Source: Typha latifolia
Lineage: Eukaryota; Streptophyta; Magnoliopsida; Poales; Typhaceae
Length of the DNA: 64,000 nucleotides
Assembly: GCA_019914945.1 (NCBI GenBank)
Contig: CM034104.1
Span: 5,644,501 to 5,708,500, forward strand
Reading direction: 5' to 3'
Shown: positions 13,013 to 26,100 of the stretch, piece after piece
How positions within the stretch are numbered: the stretch's first letter is position 1
Layout of the letters: each line of letters starts with the position of its first letter
Program-made: the position numbers and the translations under genes
The notes under the pieces: generated by a model
What the model was told of the DNA's origin: nothing
The model's database searches: none
Seen by the model: the letters and a program-made list of their open reading frames with translations, nothing else

Positions 13013-13060
<48 letters not shown>
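12402..13060 (-). promoter_or_regulatory. 5' leader and promoter region of the CRK gene
   Basis: This 660-bp region lies upstream of the kinase ATG. Read on the minus strand it has a plausible leader intron: donor AAGAG|GTTTGT at 12586/12585 and acceptor TTGCAG|AA at 12501/12500, which fits the pattern of signalling genes with a 5'UTR intron. Purine/pyrimidine-biased DNA and a (GA)22 tract lie 0.6 kb upstream of the start codon. Transcript ends cannot be read from sequence, so the UTR/promoter border is not assigned. Confidence 0.4.
13015..13058. repeat. (CT)22 microsatellite, (GA)22 on the CRK sense strand
   Basis: Forty-four bases of uninterrupted CT dinucleotide. On the sense strand of the adjacent kinase gene it reads GA, the type of tract bound by plant BBR/BPC GAGA-binding proteins. 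It is also expected to be length-polymorphic. Confidence 0.95.
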
Positions 13061-13062
<2 letters not shown>

Positions 13063-15678
13063 CTGTCCTTTTAGCTCCCCAAAAATAAAAATAAAAAAGT
13101 TGTTGCACTGTGTTTGAGCATATATCCAAAGTTGTCCTACACATTGGCCAGGATAGAGAAGATGGATTTAGGAAGACAATTAACCCCTCACCCACCTCAG
13201 AGGAGTAGATCCTCTGCACCCCTTGACTGCAGGAATTTGTTCTTTAGTTCTTCTTTCAGAGCTGTGAAAACATTTCTACTTTGGGCCCTGCAGTTTCAGT
13301 CTATCTATTAAAAACAGCATCCTCTTCTGCTGTGATAACTCTCACCGATCATTATAGCTCTACCTACTAGATTCCTGCATGTTCCACCTGCAAAGAATCC
13401 ACTCTCCTAATCAATGTGGGAAATGCTCTTATACACCCAAAGGTGGTGTGGCTTTCTTTTCTCTACACCAAATGTCCATATGAAAGCAAGGAGTACTACT
13501 CATATAAATAATAACAAATAAATAAATATACCATTGCAAAGCAAAGCAAAGCAAAGCAAAATATTGCAGTGCACTGTGGTTGGCCTTAATAGCCATTATT
13601 CAATGGGGTGCAGTGCAGTCCTCATCATGTTATTCAAAATATGCCTACTATTTTCCTTTCTTGATACAAGTAGTTGGGGGTGGGTGGGGCCCAAGTTGTA
13701 CACAGTCAAACTTTTTAATTGAGAATTTTTATTTAACCAAGTTGTCTATCAAATTTCTTGATAGATGAGACTTGGATACTTTTCTTCCTTATTTTTTATC
13801 AGCATCGCAAAACTGACAGGGACACAGCAACCCCTTGTTTAGTTTCATTTTAAGTCTTTTCTTGCATATCACCCCAACATCATCTACCTAATTTGCAAAC
13901 TTCTCTTCTCCAGTATATATAAGTAGAATACCACCTCTTTTCCTTTTCTTTTCTTATTTTTCTTATCAGAAAGATAATTATCACATAAAAAGTCTCACGT
14001 ATTTTATAGGAAAATACTAGGGGTATCTCTACTGATCAAAGAGTGTAGAATAGACTCGTCACCGAAAAAAAAACTTAAAAAATATATAATGTACTATTTA
14101 TATTTTTCTCCTCTTGATGGAGTTATCATCACTTTACAGTTTACACCTTGAAAAATAAACATTTACTATTTATCTCGTGAAGTATCGAAAAATTAAACAA
14201 CATGCAACGACGGTGTGACGCGGTCCTGTTGGTCGTTTAGTTCCAAGGGCAAATTACAGACGTTTATTTTTCACTAGTATAATATGATGTTGAGACATAA
14301 TATTACACAATATGAAAAACAAAATTACGTCTAGACTCTTGTCCATTTTTCCAAACACATTCTTCTTTCTATTTTCGTGGCACGGAAAGCCTTTAAATTT
14401 CTATTAGTTATATGTTATTTTTTTTATTAAAAAATAATATATAAGCATCAATTAATCAAAATTATGCCCTTTAAGAATCATTTAATATTTTCCATTAACA
14501 TTATTAGAGATACTACCTAATTTTTTTTAATGTTTTTAACAAGCAAATTAATAGTTATTACCCTGATGCGAATTTATGGTTAGGTTCACTTTTGATTGAA
14601 ATATCCAGTAATTAATAATTATTGCCGACGTGGCAGTGAAGTAGAGATACAGTTGGGAACTTTGTGTGCAGTTTCTTGTGAAACATGTGTATATGTACTA
14701 ATAACCTCAAATGAAAATATTGACTGCCAAATTCTCCATTAGATCCAACCAAGTAAGCAAGCAGTTCCATCTCCTGGGATGATTCAGCTACAAACAAAAA
14801 GAAAGAAACACATAAAACAAAACAAATAATTTCCACTATCCACTGTGTATGGAGGGATTTCAAAGTGGATTAACAATTTTTTTTTCTCTTTTTTAAGAGA
14901 AATTATATAAAAAAAACTCTATCTTTTATTTTTATTTTATCATTTTAGCCTTGCCTTTCGTATTTATTATCTTGAAAACACTCTACAATTAGTACATATA
15001 ATCCGTAGTTGTGATAGATACTCAAAATTTAGCATGCTATGTATAGACAACTTTATCGAATTTAGTTTTTTTAATTTTTAACTTTAAAATTAACATAATA
15101 TTCTTTCTAACTCTGAGTATTAAATACAAAACACATACATCAAACGATACATAATCATGTAATAAAGTGCTTATAATAATAAATTATGTATGATATTCTT
15201 CAACTTTATTATCAGCATTATATAAACTCTGTGACACACTTGTTATGAAAAAAAATTGAATCTAGTGCAAAAATACATAACATTGAGTTTGTTTGTGTTT
15301 CTAGGACACCACTTTTGTAATTGGACTAACTAACATGTTATCATTTAGGGGCATTTTTATTTTTGTAAACATCAGAGAGAGATTTGATTTCAAACTAGCT
15401 AATCCAAGTGAAGGAAAGGACAGAATTTTCTTGGGCAAGTGAAAGTAAAGAAAATCTAGTGCCTGGCATTTTGTGTGCCTAGGGCACTGTGACCTTTACA
15501 CAAATATGATCATTCACATGAGCCAAAGACATAGGCTTTCTACTGGTTCTAGGAACCCATAAAGAAATAACACTATGTCAGTGTTTGTACCTAATTAAAC
15601 ACAATGCTCCAATTGGGTGAGTACTACCAAAGGAAACAACACCAAACAATAGAGAGGGTGTTAGACAAGCCAATATGG

Positions 15679-15709
<31 letters not shown>

Positions 15710-18400
15710 GAGTACTAATGTGAAGAATAGAATATAAAGGAAGCCACCACTTAAAGAAATAAAAAAAACTTTCAATTGGGTGAACTTAAAAAATTGCAGG
15801 AAGATAGAGTAACATGGAATACATGTACTTTGCATTCCATTGGAAGGAATTCCTTGGAGACCTTGCAAAGGTTTTTCTTTTCTTTTTTAATCATAAACTT
15901 AACCAATATAAGGTAATTAAGCTTAAACCTGGAACTAAACTATAGGGATATAATATTTTACACCTTTCTCTTGTGTGCTATCACCGGTTACACCTTAGGT
16001 GTATTTTAAATATGCTTCATTTGACCCTAAAATATGCTCGCGTTAGTTGGGACTAACTTTAGTACCTGTGAAGGTCGTCGGTTTGGTTTGAAATTAAGTT
16101 TCAAACTCGTTTAGTTAGTTTTATTTTTTAGTCTTAATTTTTTTTAGTAATCTTAGTTAGATATGAAAAGATTAAAATATATTTAGTTACTAAACCAGAT
16201 TAAAAGTCTCTGAACTAGTTTAGGAACCCCTCTAAATTCAAAACAAACGAGGGTCATGGAAGAGTAATACTTAGTATTTAATTTAAAAAAAAATAGAATA
16301 CTTTTATTTTTATGCTATTTTGTTATGAGTGATATTTTTGAAGCAATAAAGTGAAAATAGAGAGGTGGAATAAAACAGGTTTACAACCAACGTGTAATGA
16401 TAATACAAGTAAAAGGGATGGTGTAGAATATAATTTTTTGTAAACTAAAATTTGGGCGTATTCTAATTGCATCTTATGTGCAGTAGAGTCATCTCAAAGT
16501 TTAAGTTGATAGAGAATTTTTTTTTTACAAGAATAAAGAGTGAATATGAATTTATGCTAAAATCTTTGGAGACATCTATACAAAATTTTAAAAAAAAGTT
16601 TAAATTTTTTTGTTTGCTGTCAATTTGATTTTTTTTTTCATTTAAATCATCATGTGATTAATTTTAGGACATTTATTTTTATTTTAGAGTAAAAAAGTTG
16701 AAGATAAAAAATAAATAAATGGTCTACATGAAAATGAGCAGTAGTTTACATAATTTAGATATAATTAACCCTTAATTTTATTGTCTCTAGAATAGAGCAG
16801 TCATTAAAATGCAAGCATAAGTATAAAACAAGTAAGAGCTTCTTATTTGGAGGAGAAATAATTTTGAGCCTCTTTTATATTATACATCCTCTGTTCTCAA
16901 ATCTCAGTAACACATACTAATAACAAAGAGAGTTACACATTGTATATATATATAACTTTACAATAACTCTTTGACCTCTTCAATTCCTTCATGACAAGGG
17001 AGTCAGGAATTCTAAATTGACTCCACAAATCATCAACAAAGTCAACTACAATTCATGCATTAATCAACAACTATGCTATATTAGAATTTTCTCTTTCTTG
17101 TTCACTTTGTTTTGACTTAACTTTATGGAACAATATCAGTGATATATATATATATTTCTCTTCTAAATATCTAAATAAGCTGCAGTTAAGCTGTCCCCAT
17201 ATTCATATGAATAAATTGAGAAAGTCTTTAGGATATTTATTGGATTAGAACAGTGAACACAGAATAAGTTTGTTGGGTGGTTATTGCTGGTTATTGTGAT
17301 CCTGTTTAGAGAGTTCATTGAGGCACTTGCAATATTAAATATTGCATTAGATTGAGAATGTATCCGAGAAACTCTATCTTCTTATAAAGAAATGTATATT
17401 TAATTACGAGAATTTTTTTTTAATTTTGAAACGAATTAAGGATTAAACATATTGACTCACAAACTACTCTAAAAATTTAAGTTGTTAGAGAATAAAGTTT
17501 TTTATATTTTATATTCTAGTACTTCTTTTTTTTTTTTTTGAAGATATTTCGAGAGATCCAAAGAATGAATTTGACTTAAATTATTGAATGTTTTATATTT
17601 GAAATAACATACGAGCCTAATAAGATTCAAGTTGAAGACCTCTAATTTAGCACTATGTTAACTCACTATCTAATTTAAAAATTTAAACTATTGAAGAACA
17701 ATAATTTTTATATTAATATTTTAAATAAAACCTTATAATTGATAATTTTTATTAATTGTTCCTCTTATTTTTTTTGTTTGAGGAGCCCTCTGTGATCTCT
17801 TTCCTATGTGAATTCTATGATATTTTTTTTCTTAAAATCCTATATTCTCTCTTTACTTATTTGAAAACACTCTCCCACAATTAGTTAGTCTCATATTATT
17901 TTAACCATGCAGAGCAAATTAAATTAGTACCCTTAAGCTGGTCTAAATATGCTGCACCAATTCTCGAAATTAGGAAACTCTAAGAATTTCAAAAAATTTA
18001 GATTTAAACTAAACAAAATCCAAGTATGTAAGTTATGTCTAAGATTGATTACCTTTTTGAGACCCAATTTCAAGTATGATAAAAAAGCTTTGTTAAAGAT
18101 TATTTTATAAATAAACTGTCACACCCTCTCATCATCTCTTTTCCTCACATCCCTTCGATCTAGTCTACCTTCTTGTCTTACAAATGGCAAAATAAGGAAC
18201 GCATTAACTCCCTCTCCTCTCATTCCTCCTCTTATCCAAACTCTTCCATAACATATTATGGAGATAGGGACTACAAAATCTCTTCTCGTAGATTGTTATT
18301 TTTAACTTTCTTTTGGATTGTTGGGTAGCTAAATCAGTTAGGGAGATAATTTCTAACTTTGGAGTCCCGGAGATGCTCGACTTAGACTATTGCTAGCTAA
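13061..18400. other. AT-rich spacer without a recognisable gene
   Basis: I looked on both strands for splice-bounded conserved exons and saw none. The few open frames are under 100 codons, low in complexity and match no family I know. Short direct repeats (GCAAA)n lie near 13535-13558, with runs of T and an AT microsatellite. From about 18100 the text becomes less AT-rich and may be the start of the degraded LINE. Confidence 0.6.
15678..15707. repeat. (AT)n microsatellite
   Basis: About 14 to 15 uninterrupted AT units in spacer DNA. Confidence 0.9.
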
Positions 18401-19429
18401 AAGAGATAATAGAATATTGAGCCATCATCTCTTGCGATGACCTCAATCTCATCCCAAAATAATGTGAGTGGTCGTTGGGGTTTATTAGTGTCCAGTTAAC
18501 ATTCAAATCATCTTGTGGGTGAGAGGATCACTGCAAACCCTTTAACAACACAAAAGGCTCTGGTACCAACTGGAATGTTTGGTATGGACTATGAAGTCCT
18601 TGGAGAGTATTCTGAGAAGAAAGATGCTAGAGTACAAGCTGAGGCAGCCAATATAAGGAGAATCCTCCTCCTCACATAGTTCCATGCATGATGGATGTTA
18701 AAATAAGCAAACAAATGATCCACTCACCTATCGGTTAGGGTCTGATCCTAGCTGGAAAGTTGTACCGGTCTTGAGGCAAATTGAAACCATACTTGAAGAG
18801 CTAAAGCACCCTTCCTAGAAAAAGGCAAATGATTTGCCAAATATCCTCCTCTTTTTCAATATTAGTTGAATAGATGATTATGCCACTTTCTCCACCACTT
18901 CATGATGACCAAGTGAACCGAGGCCTAGTAGACAATTGGGTCTCATACTTAATGGTGCAAGATCTCAGACCTTGATTTCGTGACCACATCAAGGTATGCT
19001 TAACAATCCTCTCACTTTATATCCTTCTACTGTGTCACTTTCTCTTCCTCCTCATATCACAAACCCATGCAAAAGTCTATAGATGAGGGCATTTGGGCCA
19101 ACATTGACTCAATCAGAATAGTCATTCTCACTTTTCTCCAATCCTAGCACTCACAACCCCATAGACGAAGCCACACCCTTCCCTCGGCTAGCAAAATAGA
19201 TTGGAGTTCTTTTCTCAACGGAGAAACTGCACAAGGTGGAAGAAGATCTAGGAATCAACAACTCAAAGTCGAGCAATCAATGAAGCAATATTAACTTGCT
19301 TTTTATTTTGTTGTAATGCATAATATTTTGACTTATGATAATTATATCTTAGAATACTAGGGGATTTTGTTCCTTTAAAAAAAAACATCTTAATGACCTG
19401 ATAACTAACTCGGGTGTTTTATGCTTGCA

Positions 19430-20470
19430 AGTGGATGAGCAAAAATTAGTTCATTTTCTTCCCTTATGTTGGAAATATTATGATTGATAGATAGGCCTGC
19501 CTTGATATAGATGGATTCAAAGATGGCCTCATCCTTAAATGGAATTCATATCTTTTTCTCGAAATACATCCAGAAAGTAGGCAAGCAGCTCCCTCACCAT
19601 CCTTCTCTAAGATGTAGGTCCGCAACTCTAATAACATGTTGCTAATATTTATGGTCCAACTAATAACTCGCTTAAGAAATTCTGGAATGACCTTTTTTCT
19701 ACACTTAAAGATGACTTACCTTGGTGCATTTGCGCTTACTACAACTCAACTAGATCACCAAGCAATCGAAATACATTCAATGCTTCCTTGAGAGAGCACA
19801 ATCTATTAAATTCCTTTTTAAGATCTAAGAGACTAATAGTTTTATCTCTCAAAGGAAAATATTACACATGTACCAACACAATCAACAAACTCTTACTCTA
19901 TCAAAACTTGATCGTTTTGTGGTTTCAACTAAATGGGGCTCATAATTCCCCAATACGGCAATAGATTCTCACCTTGAATGTTTTAGATCATTCTCTAATC
20001 AAATTAGATACTAAGATAATTACAGCACCGTCGAAAATCTTCAAGTTTAAAATAATTTGGACGACATAACTAAATTAAATAATTTGATAATTAAGCTTGA
20101 TTTCAACAAAACTTTTGATTCGGTGAATCAAAAGCTACTCATAAACCTTTTTGCAACAAGAGGTTTCCCACCATGTTGGATCAAATGGATCTGGATGAGT
20201 CTTTGATGTACCTCAAATGCCATGCATATCAATGAGTATCCTTCATCCTCTTTCACAATAAATAAAGGACTTAGACTGGGTGATTATTTATCACCCATGT
20301 TATTTATACTTGTTGCAAATCTACTTTCAAAATGTTTAAAATTGCATCAAATCTCTCTATCTTGGAAGGATCGGGTTCCAACCGGAGAATTAATATTCTA
20401 TAATTTACTGATGATATAATTCTCTTATGTCAAGCAAATAAGGCTTCAGTCACCAACCTCAAAAGCATTC
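19430..20470 (+). pseudogene. LINE (non-LTR retrotransposon) endonuclease and reverse transcriptase remnant
   Basis: Conceptual translation around 19640-19800 gives an endonuclease-like stretch: NIYGPTNN, then FWNDLFSTL, PWCICAYYNSTRSP and NRNTFNASLREHNLL (the usual form is NVYGP...PW.I.GDFN..R). Around 20090-20470 the reverse transcriptase follows: KLDFNKTFDSVN, GFPPCWIKWI, SSSFTINKGLRLGDYLSP, MLFILVANLLS, and TDDIILLCQA where the catalytic FADD block is expected. Frames change several times and there are stops, so this is an old inactive copy. The first catalytic-box residue has changed (A to T). Confidence 0.85.
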
Positions 20471-20484
20471 TTCTCCCTTTTAAA

Positions 20485-21700
20485 TATATTTTAAGTGAAA
20501 CACCCACCTCCATATTTCATGCAGAATAATATAGGTGACTCTCACGTGATCTATTAGTATAATGTTCTCACAGAGTATCCAAAAAAGATTTAAATACAAA
20601 GCATCATAGGTCGCAACAAACTCTAGAAATATATGTCCATATACAAGCTCAAAACATAAAATTTCTCGTAGGGCTAAGTTCAACTAGAAAGAAATAGAAT
20701 AAGTAACACAAATAGAAAATTAGATCAGTGACTCCTCAATATTTGGATCCTCATCTAACCTTGGAATGTTTCCACTAAAAGATGGTGAGCACATAGCCCA
20801 ACAAATATAGTCCAATAATAATTTATGAATAATATAATGCATGATAAATATACTAATACATACTCATAATTATCAATATATCAAGGTAAACATGTACAAT
20901 ATAATTTGCAATGAACTTTTATATAATCATAAAGTACAAAATGCATAATAACATTGTAACTTAAGCAACTTCTTATTTTTATCAAGATAAACAAGTCATT
21001 TCTCATTTAATCAAAATAAACTCACATAGAGTCAAAAGTAGTTATATCTCAACATAGTCATACAATCCACATGCAAGCATAATAATGAGGAGGAATAGTC
21101 ATCTAGCGGTAATATTACACGTACATGTCTAGTAATGTTACATATGATCGATTCTTTGCGAACATCAGACTAAAGACCACAGTCGTAAACCCATATCCTA
21201 ACTCCATCATCACAACAGCTCTAGTAAATCATTGCACACAACAGAATTATTACTTATAGTCAAATCATCGCACATAATAAAATGCATATACAACGGAAAA
21301 GAGTGCATAGCTCAATAGATGCCCTAATCTTGTGTCATCGAGTATAACCTTACCTTACAAACATCTTTCTACTATTATCATAGTCTAGTCTCCAAATAAG
21401 ACAGCGCAATCACTTGAATGCTACACATGCTAACCACCTCAAATATAAATAGCTGTATAATAATATTATACAATATGTTTCATCTTTAACCTCGAGCTGA
21501 GTGAGTGAAGAACACTGTCTAGTTGTGACTTGACTAATAATGATACGTACAAGTGGTGCAATATATTTTATCATACAATTTATTTCATAGTTATCATCAA
21601 GGTTTACATATATATCATAGATAGATATATAAGATATATCATGCAAATTATAAGTAGTATTTATGGCTATCGTCTATTGGCTCATTTGAAAGAACAGAAA
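20485..21700. repeat. Unassigned repeat-like segment between LINE halves
   Basis: The RT half of the LINE stops near 20470 and its RNase H half resumes near 21900. The intervening ~1.2 kb has no coding signal. Its texture (many ATAATA and CATAAT words, phrases such as CACATAGCCCAACAAATATAGTCC) resembles the LTR-like repeats at 36-39 kb, but I could not match it base by base. It could be a secondary insertion or diverged LINE sequence. Confidence 0.35.
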
Positions 21701-21899
21701 TAACACTTTTTTTCTCAAACTTGTAAACCTCCTAGCAGGGGTCTGGGATTATTGTGTCACTCTTTGCTCCAAGTATTTTGACATCCTTCACTACTTTCAC
21801 AAGACTTCTGACCCCTCCTCTCCTTATTAAGTGGAAACTCATGCCGTTAAAGCTCAATAAATAAAATACATAATAGTTATTTACTAGTCCATTCGAACC

Positions 21900-22353
21900 T
21901 ATTGAGGGCAGTGTTCATTTTACGTTCTCCTATGGGTGCCCCTCTTTTTGTTAGTAATCGCTTTAGTTGTTTCCAATCTATCTTAGTTGTTGAAGCGATG
22001 ACCTTGTGTAAGGTTCTCCACAGTCTACAAGACAGTTAAAAAATCTGCTAATCTAATATGATTCTATACTTCTCATTAATGCGCTTAACTAAGTCCACAA
22101 ACCGGCATGGTTTATTGAGCTCCTCATATAGGACTATTTATTGTTGCTCTCTTCTCTACCAAATTATACAATTTATTATATTTTTCGTAAATCCAACAAA
22201 TCTACTAACTGGCTTGCTAACACAATACATTCTTTAGGTTTTGGGAGTAAATGGGAAAGGGTTTTCTCATATGCTCTTATACAAATTTGGGTTGTTGATG
22301 CTAATGGCGTTTTTTTGTACCACTGGGGATTGACTAATGAATTCCTCTTTTAA
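21900..22353 (+). pseudogene. LINE C-terminal RNase H-like domain remnant
   Basis: One frame gives LRSPMGAPLFVSNR followed by a VVEAMTLCKVLHSLQ-like segment. After a frame break at about 22141 comes YYIFRKSNKSTNWLANTI and VFLYHWGL. This is the plant RVT_3-type RNase H pattern (DHNGAPL, AE..AL, HIFRE.N..AD.LAN) found at the end of many plant LINE polyproteins. It is on the same strand as the RT remnant at 19.4-20.5 kb and probably belongs to the same element. Confidence 0.7.
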
Positions 22354-22428
22354 ATTAAGAAAAAAAGTGGTTTGCCATATCATCAAAATGGTTGACTGGG
22401 ACAATGACTTTCATATATAAATCTTGAG

Positions 22429-22432
<4 letters not shown>

Positions 22433-22480
<48 letters not shown>
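22433..22480. repeat. (AT)n microsatellite
   Basis: About 24 AT units just downstream of the LINE remnant. Confidence 0.92.
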
Positions 22481-22484
<4 letters not shown>

Positions 22485-23135
22485 ACCGATCAACCGACTT
22501 ATATTTGGAAGTTGTTGCCGTAGTTAGTAGTTTTGTAACTCATCTAGTTTCATATTTAAGTTTCGAGGCGAATTAGACATGTAATAAAATTTTGGCAGAC
22601 TTCAAATAGTCAAAAGCTCCAAAATGGAAACAAAATGCAAAAGAATAAGACCAACTTTTTATTTTATTTTGATACAAAATTCGAAACAATAATAGCATGG
22701 AAAATGTATTTTGTCATTTTATTTTGTATAAAAGAAAATGTTTCGAACTTAATTTGAGATAGGAGGATTCAATTATCAGATGCATGTTAAGATCAATTTA
22801 TATAGGGAGGATGATCATAATTCATATATATAATGGAAACAGAACGCCTTTTATTGCAGAAGCCTGTTTGATGAGTCACGAGAATGCACTAGTGTGCATT
22901 AAGTTTCTAAGTCTAGGACAGGACAACAAGAGTGATCAGATATTTACAACGTGAGAGATTAAAACAAGTTCGTCTTAACCATTCTTAGATGGAGGAGAAA
23001 AGCACAAGAAAACGAAAGGAGAAAACCGTGCAAGTTGTCAGTCTACAAGAAGCTCAAATCTTAGCGTTTCCAGAAGATTTAAATTCCATCACCATGCTCC
23101 CAACCAGGAGAAGAAATCCGGCAAGAAATGAATCG
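22481..23135. other. 3' flank of asparagine synthetase
   Basis: No independent gene is visible. The part next to 23135 is the expected 3' untranslated region of the minus-strand asparagine synthetase; the poly(A) site cannot be fixed from sequence. Confidence 0.5.
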
Positions 23136-26100
23136 TCATACAACAGCAGCAGTAGCTTCGACTATACCATCCTGTCGTGTTAGAGGAAAACCGTTCACCG
23201 AGGCAGGGCTCCCGGAAGCTGGACCTTTTTCCGGTGCATCCTCGTAGGCAGCAGCATGAACACCAAGTGCAGCACGACCCGATGGATCTGGGTTTTTAGA
23301 CCAGGCTGCATCCCATTCGACTGCTTTGGCAGTACTGCATGCCACGCTTGGGCCTCCTGGTACTGTTGATCTTGCAGCATTCTGTTCAACAGAATGTGAG
23401 TTAACAAAACAAAATTTGCATTGTGGAACAATTATTATATGCCAACTAATTTCACTGATCAAAGTTGAACAAGCATGCTAAAACAATAGTTAGACAAATT
23501 GAGTAGGAACTAGGGGTAGTATTAACTCATGCTGTAATATCTATCAACAGTTTATGTCCTGAGAATTACTGAATTTATGAATATGTCAAAACTAAGTCAA
23601 TGTATACTGATAAGAAATATCAGAGGTAAAGCAAAGGAAATATGAACATTTACTTGTATGTTCTTCAACTTTCCAAAAATGTTATAACATTAAAAGATCC
23701 ATACCTTAGGGAAGAATCTCTCAAATATTGTTCTGTAGTAGTATCCCTCCTTCGTTGTAGGAGTATTCTCAGGATAAACAAAGCTTGCATTCATCAACAT
23801 GGCATCTGTAACCTGGCATTCAAAAGTGAAAAATGCAAGCTTAACAAAAAGAGATCATCAAAAAGTATATCTTTGTAATGCAGGCTCAGTTTCCCAGTAA
23901 TCTAAGTCATAGAATAAAAAATATTAATATGGTTTGAATTCCCATATTAACTAAAACTTAGACAATTCGCAAGGACAGATATTACTTGTAATTTGAAAAA
24001 GATGACATACATGTAGATTTGCATGGTCCTTCAAGCCATCAATCCAGCTGTAACCAACACCATCACTAAATTGTTCCTTCTGCCTGTACAAGATGTGCTA
24101 CAGATGGAACACACACTTGTCAGAAGTATTTTGCAAAGAGTTGAGCAAAAAATATGAGACAAACATAACAGGCATCCCGACCTTTGGCAGATAGGGGTTC
24201 TCATCATCATCAAATGCATTCCGCAGGATCCATTTCTCAATCCGACCGAGATCAGGTCTTATCTGAATTGGTCAGATCTGATGTTACAATTGCTGACTAT
24301 AAAAGGTACAGCATAAACTGATAAAACTTGGCTGATTTATGAACAAGAAATAATTAAGCTGCAATGTTGCACAGTACAAACCACCAATGCTGCATATTGT
24401 GAACTGCCAAACCAAGATAATTTACCATACCAAGGTCCAAGCAGACCACAATAGGAAACATGGCAGAACTCTTAAATTTACTGCTTTTGGGAAAAATACC
24501 GTGTATTGTTAGAGAAGATAACCCAATAACAAAAGTGCAAAGAATCTAAACTATGATGCTTTATTATCTAGAAGAAATTGGAATACAAAACATTAATTAA
24601 TTTATATGCAACTTCTTTTTAGTAGAAGTTATGAGGCACTGACTAAATTAATTAATTTATATGACTTATGAGGCTAATTCATTTAACTTGTAGAAATAAT
24701 TAAACTTGGCTAATTAATTATATGACTTACGAGGCACTGACTAAAATATTTTGCACCTACCATCTTCCATTCAGGATCAATATCCATTGCTATGTCGATG
24801 AAGTTCTTGTCCAGAAAGGGAACACGAGCCTCCACACCCCATGCTGAAGTTGATTTGTTGGCCCTCAAGCAATCATATAGATGAAGAGCTTTTATCTAAC
24901 ATCAAATTGATTAATTTAGTTAGTATACACTTTTGCAAGAGGAAAGGAAATGTCAAAGAGCATCATTACCATTGCTGTCACAGGAATATTCCAAGCAGAA
25001 AGTTCTTTCTTTTCTAAAAGAAATGATTCATGAAGCTCATACAAATAGAGAAAAGAAATGCACATCTCAACTAAGAAGGCAACCATATGATGCAGAACAT
25101 GAGCACCCAACAAACAAAGTAACAAGTGATATCACAAAAATCCAGAAAAGAGTTACCAGCCCTGGTGGCCGGTCAAAATGCATTCCACAACTAAAATTAT
25201 AAATAACCACTTATATCACTTCTTAAGCACATCATATCTAGCAGTAACTTTACATGCAATCTTTTAATGATATCATAAGCAGAGGTAAAAACATCTCTGC
25301 TACTGACATAAATTTCTCTGGGCAATTAATATGCAAATTCATCTAACAGATTCATAAGATCTATTAGCTATGAGAAATATTTGTTTTGTCAAAATTATTT
25401 AGCCATAAGGGACCACAACTATCTTAATAAATAAACTATAAACATGTTCTCAGAAGTCATGCTGCTTATGGGAAGAAAAGTCACTTGAATATTTGTATTG
25501 AAGTATTGAACTACTCTGTTTCTAAGTTGCAGATTAGGGAGAAAAAGGACATTTTAAAAAAGGACCAGAAGCATTCTGCAGATACCTTTCTACAAGTTTC
25601 CATATGAAACTCCTCCTTGTTAGGTGCTTTGTGGAAATATAGGTAACCACCGAATATTTCATCAGAACCTTCCCCTGAAAGAACCATCTTCACACCCAAG
25701 GATTTAATTTTACGCGACATCAGAAACATTGGAGTACTTGCCCTAATTGTGGTCACATCATATGTCTCAACATGGTAAATGACTTCTTCAAGTGCATCAA
25801 TACCCTCCTGATATTGCAGGAAAATCAACAAGATCACAGCTGTCCAAGATCATTGACTTTCTTTCTCCTATGTAAAGAACTATTAGTATGTACCTGCACT
25901 GTGAAGTGCAACTCATGATGGAGAGTTCCAAGGTAATCCGCAACTTCTTTAGCAGCTTTGAGATCAGGAGAACCCTGAATGAGGCCACATCATACAAAAC
26001 ATATCAACCAAGTAGGGCAAATACATCAGGCAGTTACGAATATCAAATCAATAAGCAAGTTCAACAAGCATATCTTGCATCTATCAAAGAAAGGCAGACT

